From assembly GCA_963728495.1 (NCBI GenBank), contig CAVSKI010000007.1, positions 248,001 through 312,000 on the forward strand: 64,000 bases of DNA, in the 5' to 3' direction. Positions 1-7,931 of the stretch are shown one piece after another (the stretch's first letter is position 1; every line of letters begins with the position of its first letter). The stretch comes from JACVRW01 sp963728495 (GTDB taxonomy: Bacteria > Actinomycetota > Thermoleophilia > Solirubrobacterales > Thermoleophilaceae). Under the pieces are notes generated by a model. The model saw only the letters and a list, made by a program, of their open reading frames with translations, was not told where the DNA came from and did no database searches. The position numbers were made by a program, and so were the translations under genes.

Positions 1-1
1 G

Positions 2-214
2 GGCGGCCTCGTGGAGCGCGTGCGAACGCGGCTCGAGGGCGGACCGGCCGCGCTGCTCACCGCCTACGCCGACGCCGTTGCGCTACTGCTCGCCGCGATC
101 GCGATCTTCCTGCCACCGGTCTCGATCCTGGCGATCGCCGCCTTCATCTTCCTGCTCGTGGTCGGCAGGCGGCGCGAGGACGAGAAGTACGCCGGCCTGC
201 GCATCCTGCGCTAG
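2..214 (+). CDS. DUF4126-like membrane protein, C-terminal fragment
   Basis: Only the last 70 or so residues lie in the window; the frame runs in from the left edge and ends at TAG. The visible part has a hydrophobic Ala/Leu/Ile stretch, a second Ile/Phe/Leu-rich stretch, and a charged tail ending KYAGLRILR. That tail resembles DUF4126 multi-pass membrane proteins, whose role is not established. The stop codon lies inside the left arm of the palindrome at 211-384. The family call rests on the tail alone. Confidence 0.55.
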   Translation, partial: GGLVERVRTRLEGGPAALLTAYADAVALLLAAIAIFLPPVSILAIAAFIFLLVVGRRREDEKYAGLRILR

Positions 215-384
215 ATGACTGATTCCAAACCCCCGCACCCACGGATGACACGCCATACCGGCGCTGGATCGCCACCCACGTCCTCGCCGATAGTGCTTTC
301 ACTATCGGCTTCGTCCGCGTGCGGCGCCCAGCTTGGTCTGGCGTACCCCCGCGGGCACGTGGATTCGAAATCAATCATCTAGAT
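211..384. repeat. 174-bp imperfect palindrome filling the intergenic space
   Basis: The whole gap between the first two genes reads as one long inverted repeat. The outer arms are CTAGATGACTGATT at 211-224 and its near-complement ending at 382. Further in, ACGCCATACC at 250-259 matches GGTCTGGCGT at 335-344 with one mismatch. The centre is a perfect 10-bp stem at 286-295/300-309 around a CTTT loop. The left arm contains the TAG stop of the upstream gene, and the right arm reaches the ATG of the downstream gene. It encodes nothing I can recognise. It could be a MITE-like relic, a bidirectional terminator or a structured 5' leader. Confidence 0.7.
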
Positions 385-1843
385 GATGGCGAAGAAGCTC
401 GTCCTCGCGGTCATCGACTCGCTCAAGCCGGACGCCCTCGACGCAGTGATCGAGGAGGGACGTGCGCCGGCGTTGGCCGCCCTGCGCGAGCGCGGGAAGT
501 ACATCCCCGACTGCATCTCGACCTTCCCGTCGGTGACCCCCGTGGCCAGCGCAGCGATCGCCACCGGCTGCGGTCCGGGCGAGCACAACATCCCGTCGAT
601 GAACTGGTACCACCGAGGCGAGGAGCGCTACATCGAGTACGGCTCCTCGTTTCCGGCCACACGTGCCTTTGGCGTGGTGAGGTCCCTCTACGACACGGTC
701 TACAACATGAACATGGCGCACCTGACCCGTGCGCGCAGGACGGTCTTCGAGCATCTCGACGACGCCGGGCTGCGGACGGCCTGCACCACCTGGCTGATCT
801 ATCGGGGCCGCACCCGCCACGATCCCTCGGGCACCAGCGTCTACCGGCGCATCGCCGAGGCCGCGCAGTTCCGCCATCCGGTGTACGGGGCCCGCGAGCT
901 GTTCTATGCCGACCTCTTCGACTCGCGGGACACCGGCTGCACGAGTGCGCTCGGCCTGCCCGGCCAGCGCGACCGCCACACCGGCTGCGTGGGCGCCTAT
1001 CTGGTCGAGCACGACCTCTTCGACTTCCTGCTGTTCTCGCTGCCCGACAACGACACTCACTCCCACAAGGCGGGACCCGACGGGCAGGTGGTCTCGCTCG
1101 CCGAGGCCGACCGCGCGCTCGAGCGGATCATGCACGTGGCGGGTGGCGTCGACGCCTTCCTCGAAGATCACGCGGTGATCGTGATGTCAGACCACTCGCA
1201 GACGGCCGTGGAGGACCGCGTGAACCTGTCCGACGTATTCGCCGACGCGCGCGTGCTGCTGCCCGCCGATCCCGCCCCGGTCGAGGCCGAGCTGGCCGTG
1301 TGTCCCTCCGCGCGGTCGGCGATGGTCTACGTGCTCGATGAGTCGCGCCGGGACGAGCTGGTATCCGACGCGGTGCGCACACTCGCGGCGACGGACGGAG
1401 TGGACCTTGTGGCCAGCCACGAGAACGGGGAGGCGGTCGTGCGCAGCGGGCGCGGCGAGCTGCGCTTTTCGCCGGGAAGAGGCCTGGCCGACCGGGGCGG
1501 GCGCCGCTGGCGACTGAAGGGCGACCGGTCGGCACTGCACCTCGACGTCAAGGGCCGCGGGGTCACCAGCGAAACCTATCCCGACGCTCTCAACCGCCTC
1601 TGGTCCGCACTCAGCTGTCCGCATTCCGGGGATGTGCTGGCCTCGGCCGAGCTCGGGTTCGAGTTCGTCGACTGGGGCGGCTCCGACCACGTGGGCGGCG
1701 GCAGCCACGGCTCGCTGCACCGCGAGGATTCGGAGGGCGTGCTCATGCTGTGCGGCCTCGATCCGCCCGACCGCGACGAGTGGTCCCTGACCGATGTGGC
1801 GCCGCTGGTGCTCGAGCACTTCCATCTACCTTTCGACAAATGA
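383..1843 (+). CDS. Alkaline phosphatase-superfamily phosphodiesterase
   Basis: The 486-residue product belongs to the type I phosphodiesterase/nucleotide pyrophosphatase branch of the alkaline phosphatase superfamily, which are two-metal phosphoester hydrolases. It starts with the metal-site motif VIDSLKPDAL (Asp12), followed by TFPSVTPVASAAIATG, whose Thr52 is the expected nucleophile. Later metal ligands are seen in DNDTHSHKAG, VIVMSDHSQT and the C-terminal SDHVGGGSHGSLH. No signal peptide is obvious, so it is probably cytosolic. Two adjacent ATGs (383 and 386) could start it. Its stop overlaps the GtrA start as ATGA, so the two are co-translated. The substrate cannot be read from the sequence; the neighbouring glycosyltransferases suggest a lipid-linked or nucleotide-sugar context. 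Confidence 0.85.
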   Translation: MMAKKLVLAVIDSLKPDALDAVIEEGRAPALAALRERGKYIPDCISTFPSVTPVASAAIATGCGPGEHNIPSMNWYHRGEERYIEYGSSFPATRAFGVVRSLYDTVYNMNMAHLTRARRTVFEHLDDAGLRTACTTWLIYRGRTRHDPSGTSVYRRIAEAAQFRHPVYGARELFYADLFDSRDTGCTSALGLPGQRDRHTGCVGAYLVEHDLFDFLLFSLPDNDTHSHKAGPDGQVVSLAEADRALERIMHVAGGVDAFLEDHAVIVMSDHSQTAVEDRVNLSDVFADARVLLPADPAPVEAELAVCPSARSAMVYVLDESRRDELVSDAVRTLAATDGVDLVASHENGEAVVRSGRGELRFSPGRGLADRGGRRWRLKGDRSALHLDVKGRGVTSETYPDALNRLWSALSCPHSGDVLASAELGFEFVDWGGSDHVGGGSHGSLHREDSEGVLMLCGLDPPDRDEWSLTDVAPLVLEHFHLPFDK

Positions 1844-2280
1844 GCCACGGCCTCCACGTTCGTGTCCGAGACGGGCTGACGCGCCCCCACAACTGGGTTC
1901 AGCTGTTGAAGTTCTGTGCGGTCGGAGCCTCCGGGTACGCGGTGAACCTCGCCGTGTTCTACGTCTGCGTGGAGGTGATCGGCCTGCACTACCTGCTGGC
2001 CGCCACGATCTCGTTCGTCGTCGCGGTCACGAACAACTTCTGGTGGAACCGACACTGGACTTTCAAGGCCCGAAGCGGCCGCGCCCGGTTCCAGGCCCCG
2101 CGCTTCTTTGCCGTGAGCATCCTGGCCTTCCTGTTCGCGGCAACAGTGCTCGAGGTGCTGGTGAGCGTGGCCGGGCTGCCGGAGCTCGCCGCTCAGGCCA
2201 TCGCGATCGCGATGGCCACGCCACTCAACTTCATCGGGAACAAGATGTGGAGCTTCGCGCTCGAGTTCGCGCGGCAGTGA
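1840..2280 (+). CDS. GtrA-family membrane protein
   Basis: This is a 146-residue polytopic membrane protein with the GtrA/DPMS pattern: an N-terminal QLLKFCAVGASGYAVNLAVF helix, an internal FVVAVTNNFWWNRHWTF segment and a C-terminal NFIGNKMWSF segment, about four transmembrane helices in all. GtrA-like proteins are thought to move or stabilise undecaprenyl-phosphate-linked sugars for surface glycosylation. The ATG overlaps the upstream stop as ATGA. The next two plus-strand genes are multi-pass glycosyltransferases, which fits a polyprenol-phosphate-sugar pathway. A REP-like hairpin begins immediately after its TGA. Confidence 0.88.
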   Translation: MSHGLHVRVRDGLTRPHNWVQLLKFCAVGASGYAVNLAVFYVCVEVIGLHYLLAATISFVVAVTNNFWWNRHWTFKARSGRARFQAPRFFAVSILAFLFAATVLEVLVSVAGLPELAAQAIAIAMATPLNFIGNKMWSFALEFARQ

Positions 2281-2316
2281 GCGCAAGCGCCGGGCTCTGC
2301 CCGGTGCGCCGCGACC
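2281..2316 (+). repeat. REP-like hairpin directly after the gtrA stop
   Basis: Starting on the first base after the TGA is GCGCAAGCGCCGGGCTCTGC followed by CCGGTGCGCCGCGAC. It folds as a CCGGGC/GCCCGG stem with a TCT loop, flanked by GCGCA/TGCGC. The same flanks with a different but still complementary stem recur at 16350-16386 and, inverted, at 26918-27001. A U-tract is lacking, so this is a REP-type element or a U-less terminator rather than a classical terminator. Confidence 0.7.
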
Positions 2317-2322
2317 TGTTTC

Positions 2323-3930
2323 GTGATTCGGGCGCTGGTGGCGCTGGCGCTGGTGGCGCTGGCCCTGCCCGGCGCAGCTGCGGCGCAGGAGCTGAAGCTG
2401 CCCTCGTCGCAGACCAAGCCCCCGCCCTCGTTCCAGCGCAGCGCGGCTGAGGTCAAGCGCATCGCGACCCGGGCCGAGAAGGTGCAGGCGGAGCGGGGAC
2501 TGGACCCGAGCGCCTACACCCGCGGCGCCGGGCGCTGGCAGGTCAGTTTCTTTCGCGACGGACACGAGATCGTGCAGGTGCACGTGGACGACCGAAGCGG
2601 GCGAATCGTCGAGCAGTGGAGCGGCGATCAGGTGGCGTGGCGAATGGCCCGGGGCTACCCCGGTGCGTTCGGGCGCAAGTTGAACGCGCCCTACGTGTGG
2701 CTCCCGCTGTGCCTGTTCTTCCTGCTGCCCTTCCTCGACTTTCGCCGGCCGCTGAGGTTGCTGCACCTCGACCTGCTCGTGCTGCTCGGTTTCGGCGTGT
2801 CCCACGTGTTCTTCAACCGGGGAGAGATCGGGTTGTCGGTCCCGCTCGTCTACCCCGTGCTGCTCTATCTACTGGCGCGCACCCTGTGGGCGGGCCTGCG
2901 CCCGCGCGAGCGAACGGGCCGGCTCGTGCCGCATCTCCCGCTGGGCCTTCTCGCGGTACTGCTGGTGTTCCTGGTCACCTTTCGCGTGGGCCTCAACGTG
3001 GTCGATTCGAATGTGATCGACGTGGGGTATGCCGGTGTGATCGGCGCCGACCGGATCGCCGACGGAGACGAGCTCTACGGGCAGGGCTTCTCGGACGACG
3101 TCGAGAAGGGCGACACCTACGGGCCGGTCAACTACCTGCTCTACGTCCCCTTCGAGCAGACGCTGCGCTGGAGCGGCGCCTGGGACGACCTCCCTGCCGC
3201 TCACGGTGCCGCCATCGCATTCGACCTGCTGGCCATCGGCGGCCTGCTGCTGCTCGGACGTTCGCTGCGGCCCGGCCGCGAGGGCAAGATGCTCGGCCTC
3301 GCGCTGGCCTACGCGTGGGCAGCCTTTCCCTACACCGCGTTCGTGCTCGAGACCAACGCCAACGACACGCTGGTGGCGCTGGCCTGCATCGCGGCGCTGC
3401 TCGGCTTCGCCTGGCGCTCGGGCACGATCACCGGCGTGGGAGTGGGTCTGGGCGCGGCCGCGAAGTTCGGCCCGCTCGCCCTTGCGCCGCTGTTCGCCCG
3501 ACGCTCGCCGGTCGTCTTCGGGCTGGCTCTCGCGCTGACCCTGCTGGTGGCCGTGGCGCCCTTCGTGCCCGATGGCGGATTGAGAGAGATCTACGACCGC
3601 ACCATCGGCTACCAGGCGGGCCGCGGCTCGCCGTTCAGCCTGTGGGGCCAGGTCGAGTCGCTGGACTGGCTGCATAACGCCGTCAAGGTGGCGGCCGCGG
3701 GCCTCGCGCTGCTCGTGGCGTTCGTGCCCCGCCGGGCCGACGAGGCTCAGGTGGCGGCCCTGGGGGCCGCCGTGCTCATCGCCGTGCAGCTCACGGCGAT
3801 CCACTGGTTCTACCTCTACGTCGTCTGGTTCCTGCCGTTCGTGCTGGTGGCGATGTTCGCGAGCTACCGCGAGTGGCCGGGGCGCGACGTGGTGGCGGAG
3901 CCGCGGCCCCGAGCCGCGGTGCCGGTGTGA
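2323..3930 (+). CDS. Multi-pass glycosyltransferase (GT-C type) with N-terminal extracytoplasmic domain
   Basis: The 535-residue product begins (GTG) with a signal-peptide-like segment ending GAAAAQ. A soluble region of about 90 residues follows (AGRWQVSFFRDGHEIVQVHV, then DDRSGRIVEQW) and looks like a small PepSY-type fold. The rest, from about residue 125, is a polytopic membrane region of about ten helices. The loop around GDELYGQGFSDDVEKGDTYG and PVNYLLYVPFE resembles the first periplasmic loop of GT-C/GT87 polyprenol-phosphate-sugar-dependent transferases. The stop overlaps the next glycosyltransferase start (GTGA). Donor and acceptor are unknown; a cell-envelope glycan is the likely destination. 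Confidence 0.65.
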   Translation: MIRALVALALVALALPGAAAAQELKLPSSQTKPPPSFQRSAAEVKRIATRAEKVQAERGLDPSAYTRGAGRWQVSFFRDGHEIVQVHVDDRSGRIVEQWSGDQVAWRMARGYPGAFGRKLNAPYVWLPLCLFFLLPFLDFRRPLRLLHLDLLVLLGFGVSHVFFNRGEIGLSVPLVYPVLLYLLARTLWAGLRPRERTGRLVPHLPLGLLAVLLVFLVTFRVGLNVVDSNVIDVGYAGVIGADRIADGDELYGQGFSDDVEKGDTYGPVNYLLYVPFEQTLRWSGAWDDLPAAHGAAIAFDLLAIGGLLLLGRSLRPGREGKMLGLALAYAWAAFPYTAFVLETNANDTLVALACIAALLGFAWRSGTITGVGVGLGAAAKFGPLALAPLFARRSPVVFGLALALTLLVAVAPFVPDGGLREIYDRTIGYQAGRGSPFSLWGQVESLDWLHNAVKVAAAGLALLVAFVPRRADEAQVAALGAAVLIAVQLTAIHWFYLYVVWFLPFVLVAMFASYREWPGRDVVAEPRPRAAVPV

Positions 3931-5165
3931 GTCGAGCGGCCCTGCTGGTGCTGGCGGCGGGCTGGGCCGCCACCCTGTGGCTCGCGCCCTTCTCCGACGA
4001 GCGCGTGAACGACTTGTTCGTCTACCGCGAGTTTGCCGCGCCCGTGCTTGGGGGCGCACTGCCCTACCGCGAGGTGTTCTTCGAGTACCCGCCGCTGGCG
4101 GTTCCGGCGATCGCCCTCCCGGGTGTGCTGGGCACCGCCGAGGAGGTGTTCCGTGCCGCCTTCGCCGGCTGGACCCTGCTGCTGGCCGGCGCCGTCGTGT
4201 TGCTGTGCGGGGCCCTGGCGGCACGCACCGGTGGCCGGCGTACCTGGGCGCTGTTGACCGCCGCCGCGATGCCCCTGCTGCTGGGAGCCCTGGTGCGCAC
4301 TCACTTCGATCTCGCTCCCGTGGTGCTCATGCTCGCGGCGCTGCTTGCACTGCTCGATCGCCGGCCGCGGCTCGGCATGGCGGTACTGGGTCTCGCCGCG
4401 ATGACCAAGGGGTTCCCGCTCGTTGCCGCGCCCGTGGCCCTCGTGTGGCTGTGGCGTAGCGGGGTTGGCTCGCGCCGGGTCCGGCACGCGACGGCCGCGC
4501 TGCTGGCGGCCCTGGTCGTGCCGGCGCTCGCGGTGCTCGCCGTCTCCCCGTCCGGGGCGCTCGAGGCGGTCGAATACCACGTCGAGCGCCCGGTGCAGGT
4601 GGAGAGCGTCCCCGCCATGGGCGTCCTGCTTCTCGACGCGCTCGGGGCGGGTGAGGCCGAGACCGTCGAGAGTCATCGCTCGGACGGGCTGGAGCACCCG
4701 GCCGCGGCTGTGCTGGCGGGGGTGAGCGCGCTGCTGATGCTGGCCGCGATCGCCGTGGCCGTGGCGCGCACTCGCGGCGACCCGCGCGACCTGGTGCTGG
4801 GGACGCTGGCGGCGGTGCTGGCCTTTGCGGCGCTCGGCAAGGTGCTCTCGCCCCAGTACATGCTGTGGCTGGTTCCGCTCGCCGCGCTCGCGCTGGCGTG
4901 GCGTACCCACGCGCTCGCCGCGGCCCTGATCGCTGCGGCCATCCTGACTCAGGCCGAGTTCCCGGCCCGCTATTTCGACCTGGTGCAGGGCGAGCCGCTT
5001 GCGATCGCGCTGGTTGCGCTGCGCGATCTCGCGCTGATCGCGGCGCTCCTCCTGGCCCTGCGAGAACTAGGCCGGGGCGGGCAACAGCAGCTGTTCGATC
5101 GACACGGCGAGGCCGCGGGGGTCCCCCTCCACGACCACCGCGTTGAGCCACGGGTCCTCGTCTGA
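3927..5165 (+). CDS. GT87-like polyprenol-phosphate-sugar glycosyltransferase
   Basis: This 412-residue, roughly ten-helix membrane protein has the GT87 signature near its N-terminus: DLFVYREFAAPVLGGALPYR followed by EVFFEYPPLAVPA. GT87 enzymes transfer mannose or a related sugar from a polyprenyl-phosphate carrier on the outer face of the membrane. The GTG start overlaps the previous stop (GTGA), giving a two-glycosyltransferase unit with the upstream gtrA. The C-terminus is odd: the membrane domain ends near position 5067, and the last 30 or so residues are hydrophilic and antisense to the 3' end of the convergent phosphoesterase gene. They may be a run-on tail. Confidence 0.75.
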   Translation: MSRAALLVLAAGWAATLWLAPFSDERVNDLFVYREFAAPVLGGALPYREVFFEYPPLAVPAIALPGVLGTAEEVFRAAFAGWTLLLAGAVVLLCGALAARTGGRRTWALLTAAAMPLLLGALVRTHFDLAPVVLMLAALLALLDRRPRLGMAVLGLAAMTKGFPLVAAPVALVWLWRSGVGSRRVRHATAALLAALVVPALAVLAVSPSGALEAVEYHVERPVQVESVPAMGVLLLDALGAGEAETVESHRSDGLEHPAAAVLAGVSALLMLAAIAVAVARTRGDPRDLVLGTLAAVLAFAALGKVLSPQYMLWLVPLAALALAWRTHALAAALIAAAILTQAEFPARYFDLVQGEPLAIALVALRDLALIAALLLALRELGRGGQQQLFDRHGEAAGVPLHDHRVEPRVLV

Positions 5166-5846
5166 GGTCTCGAAGCGCACCTGAGTGAGCGTGAGGAAGC
5201 GCTCGAGGGCCTGTTCTCGCTTGACTCCGATCACCCCGCCGCGCGGGCCGGTCATGCCCACGTCGGTCACGTAGGCGGTGCCGCCCGGGAGCACGCGCGC
5301 GTCCGCGGTGGGAACGTGGGTGTGCGTTCCGACGCAGGCCAGCGCGCGGCCGTCCACGTGCCAGCCCATCGCCACCTTCTCGCTCGTGGCCTCGGCGTGC
5401 ATGTCGAGGAGCACGGCGTCGGCCTTGCCCCTCAGCTCGGCGAGCAGGGCGTCGGCCTCGGCGAAGGGCGAGCGCACCGCGCTCAGAAAGACCTGACCGG
5501 ACAGGTTGATCACTCCCAGCCGCTGGCCGTCGGACTCCACGACGGTGTGGCCACGTCCGGGACTGCCCTTCGGATAGTTGGCCGGGCGCACGATGCGTGC
5601 CTCGGTGTCGAGGTACTCGTAGACCTCGCGGTGACGGTAGGCGTGGTTGCCCAGCGTGATGGCGTCCGCTCCCAGCTCGAGCAGCTCCTGCGCGGTCTTG
5701 CGGGTGATGCCCACGCCGCCCGCCGCGTTCTCGCCGTTCACCACGACGAAGTCGGGCCGGTGGCGCTCGCGCAGGCCGGGCAGCAGCGCGGCCAGGGTTC
5801 TCCGCCCGAGGCCGGCCACGACGTCGCCCACGAAGATCAGCTTCAT
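5067..5846 (-). CDS. YmdB/TIGR00282-family metallophosphoesterase
   Basis: The 259-residue protein is a dimetal phosphoesterase of the YmdB group, whose studied members hydrolyse 2',3'-cyclic nucleotides and affect RNA turnover. The expected ligand motifs appear in order: IFVGDVVAGLGR at the N-terminus, VVVNGENAAGG, ITLGNHAYRHRE, LLDMHAEATSEK and CVGTHTHVPTAD. The length matches the family. The ATG at 5846 is followed directly by MKLIFVGD, the usual start. The gene faces the upstream glycosyltransferase and their 3' ends overlap by 99 bp. In many genomes it lies near rny; here it stands alone. Confidence 0.92.
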   Translation of the reverse strand: MKLIFVGDVVAGLGRRTLAALLPGLRERHRPDFVVVNGENAAGGVGITRKTAQELLELGADAITLGNHAYRHREVYEYLDTEARIVRPANYPKGSPGRGHTVVESDGQRLGVINLSGQVFLSAVRSPFAEADALLAELRGKADAVLLDMHAEATSEKVAMGWHVDGRALACVGTHTHVPTADARVLPGGTAYVTDVGMTGPRGGVIGVKREQALERFLTLTQVRFETSDEDPWLNAVVVEGDPRGLAVSIEQLLLPAPA

Positions 5847-5876
5847 TGCGGACGATTCTGCCAATCTGCGGCGCGG

Positions 5877-6587
5877 GTGCAGACCACGACCACCACCACT
5901 CTCGCCGCCCGAGGACTGCTCAAGCGCTACGGCGACCGAGTTGCGCTGCGCGGCGTGTCGTTGTCGGCGGAGCGCGGGGAGCTCGTGGCCGTGATCGGCC
6001 CCAACGGCGCGGGCAAGACCACGCTGCTCTCCATCCTGGCCGGCATACAACGTCCCGACGAGGGGACGGTGGACACTGCCCGGACGATCGGCTGGGTGCC
6101 CCAGCAGCCCGCGCTCTACTCGAAGCTGACCGTGCGCGAGAACCTGACGCTCTTCGCTCGTCTGGAGCGCTGCTCCGATCCGGGCGAGACGGTCGAGCGC
6201 ATGCTCGCCCTGACCGATCTGGGGGAGAGGGCGGACGACCAGGTGGGCGTGCTCTCCGGCGGCAACCGCCAGCGCGTGAACATCGCCATCGGCTTGCTCG
6301 CCGAGCCCGAGGTGCTGCTGCTCGACGAGCCGAGCTCCGCGCTCGACCCCCGCCAGCGCGAACGGCTCTGGGAGTTCATCCTGAGGCTGGCGGGCGAGGG
6401 CACCACCGTCGTGTACGCGACTCATCACATCCAGGAAGCCGACCGCTACGCCAGTCAGCTGATCGTGCTGGCCGATGGAGAGCGCGTGTTCGGAGGCTCC
6501 CCCGGCGAGCTCGAGCGCGCCACCGGCACCACCGGCCTCGACTTCGAGCACGCCTTCGTCGAGTTTCTGCGCCAGCGGGGGCATTGA
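5877..6587 (+). CDS. ABC transporter ATP-binding protein
   Basis: This 236-residue ATPase has Walker A GPNGAGKTT, signature LSGGNRQRV, Walker B LLLDEPSSALD and switch histidine in YATHH. The GTG at 5877 was chosen because it places the first beta strand (LAARGLLKRYGDRVAL) at the normal distance from the N-terminus; it lies 30 bp from the divergent phosphoesterase start, so the promoters must be short or shared. It sits 9 bp upstream of the ABC-2 permease and most likely energises it, as in NatA/CcmA/YhaQ-type exporters. The substrate is unknown. Confidence 0.92.
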   Translation: MQTTTTTTLAARGLLKRYGDRVALRGVSLSAERGELVAVIGPNGAGKTTLLSILAGIQRPDEGTVDTARTIGWVPQQPALYSKLTVRENLTLFARLERCSDPGETVERMLALTDLGERADDQVGVLSGGNRQRVNIAIGLLAEPEVLLLDEPSSALDPRQRERLWEFILRLAGEGTTVVYATHHIQEADRYASQLIVLADGERVFGGSPGELERATGTTGLDFEHAFVEFLRQRGH

Positions 6588-6596
6588 GTGGTCTGA

Positions 6597-7931
6597 GTGC
6601 GCTGGCTGCTGATCAAGGACCTGCGCATCCTGCAGCGCTCGCCGCTGCTCGTGGGGCTGCTGGTGATCTACCCGGTGGTGATCGCCGTGCTGATCGGATT
6701 CGCGCTTTCGCGCGGCCCCGACAAGCCCGAGGTGGCCTTCTACAACGGGCTGTCCGAGGGAACCACGGTCGAGCTGGGCGGCCAGAAGATCGATCTCACC
6801 GAGCAGGGCAGCCGCCTCTTCGAGGAGATCGATCCGGTGCGCACCGAGAGCAGGGACGAGGCGATCCAGAAGGTCCGCGACGGCGAGGTGCTGGGCGCGC
6901 TGATCATCCCCGACGACCTTGCCTCGAACCTACAGTCCACGCTCGAGCCCGGCACCGTCGAGGTCTTCTACAACGCCGAGGACCCGGCCAAGAAGGAGTT
7001 CGTGGAGAACACGATCGAGGCTCAGGTGCAGCAGGCCAACGCCGCGCTGACCAAGCGCATCGCCGTGGAGGCCCTCGACCTGCTCGACCTGATCTCCGAC
7101 GGCGGCTCGTACAGCTTTCTCGGCCAGGACTTCGACGTGCTCGGCCTGGTCAGGGCCGAGCGCATCCTCACCGAGGCGCGCAAGGAACTGCCCGCCGGCT
7201 CACCGCAGCGCGAAGAGCTCGACCGGGTGCTCGCCTTCAGCAAGCTGGCGCGGGAGAACCTCGCGTTCTCGGACGAGGTGCTCGGGGTGGTGGGCGAGCC
7301 GATACGCGTGAAGGCCACCGCGCTCGAGGGCGGGAGCACGTCGCTCAACGCGTTCGCCGTGGCGCTCGCCGCGGCCGTATCGATCATGTTCATCACGCTG
7401 CTGCTGGCCGCCGGCCTGCTGGCGGTGGAGCGCGAGGAGAACGCCTTCGCGCGGCTGGTGAGGGGGCTTGTGTCTCACACGGCGTTGCTGACGGAGAAGG
7501 CCGCGCTCGCCGCCGTGTGCTCGACGGCCGTGTGCATGCTGATGCTGGCCGGACTGGGCCTGTTCGTGGACCTCGACTGGGGCCGGCTGCCGCTCTGGCT
7601 GCTGGCGGTGGCGGCGGGGGCACTCGCCTTCTCGGCCCTCGGCCTGGCCATCGGAGCCTTGACGCGGGAGGTGCGCGCCGCCTCGTTGCTCGCATTCATG
7701 CTCGCGCTGCCGCTGGCCTTCCTGGCGCTCGTGCCGTCGGGGGCGGTGGCGCCCGCGCTGTTCGACGTGATCAGGGGGATCTCGGCCGTGTTTCCGTTCA
7801 AGCCCACTCTCGACGCCCTCGACGCGGCGCTGAATGACAGTGGGGACCTGGCCGGCCCGCTCGTGCATCTGGGCGTGCTCGCGCTGGCTTTCGGCGCGCT
7901 GAGCCGCCTTGGCCTGCGCCGGTTTGCCTAG
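6597..7931 (+). CDS. ABC-2 type exporter permease (NatB/YhaP-like)
   Basis: The 444-residue product has one N-terminal transmembrane helix, a large extracytoplasmic domain (about residues 40-245, with Glu/Asp/Arg-rich helices) and five to six C-terminal helices. This is the usual ABC-2 layout of drug or sodium exporters. The start is GTG with MRWLLIKDLRILQRSP, a typical beginning for this group. It follows the ATPase by 9 bp and should form the transporter with it. Its TAG stop abuts the left inverted terminus of structured element A. Confidence 0.88.
   Translation: MRWLLIKDLRILQRSPLLVGLLVIYPVVIAVLIGFALSRGPDKPEVAFYNGLSEGTTVELGGQKIDLTEQGSRLFEEIDPVRTESRDEAIQKVRDGEVLGALIIPDDLASNLQSTLEPGTVEVFYNAEDPAKKEFVENTIEAQVQQANAALTKRIAVEALDLLDLISDGGSYSFLGQDFDVLGLVRAERILTEARKELPAGSPQREELDRVLAFSKLARENLAFSDEVLGVVGEPIRVKATALEGGSTSLNAFAVALAAAVSIMFITLLLAAGLLAVEREENAFARLVRGLVSHTALLTEKAALAAVCSTAVCMLMLAGLGLFVDLDWGRLPLWLLAVAAGALAFSALGLAIGALTREVRAASLLAFMLALPLAFLALVPSGAVAPALFDVIRGISAVFPFKPTLDALDAALNDSGDLAGPLVHLGVLALAFGALSRLGLRRFA

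Noticed and set aside
371..1825. Long open frames antisense to the phosphodiesterase gene
   Set aside because: They lack known motifs, have composition typical of the complement of GC-rich codons, and recur opposite almost every real gene in the window.
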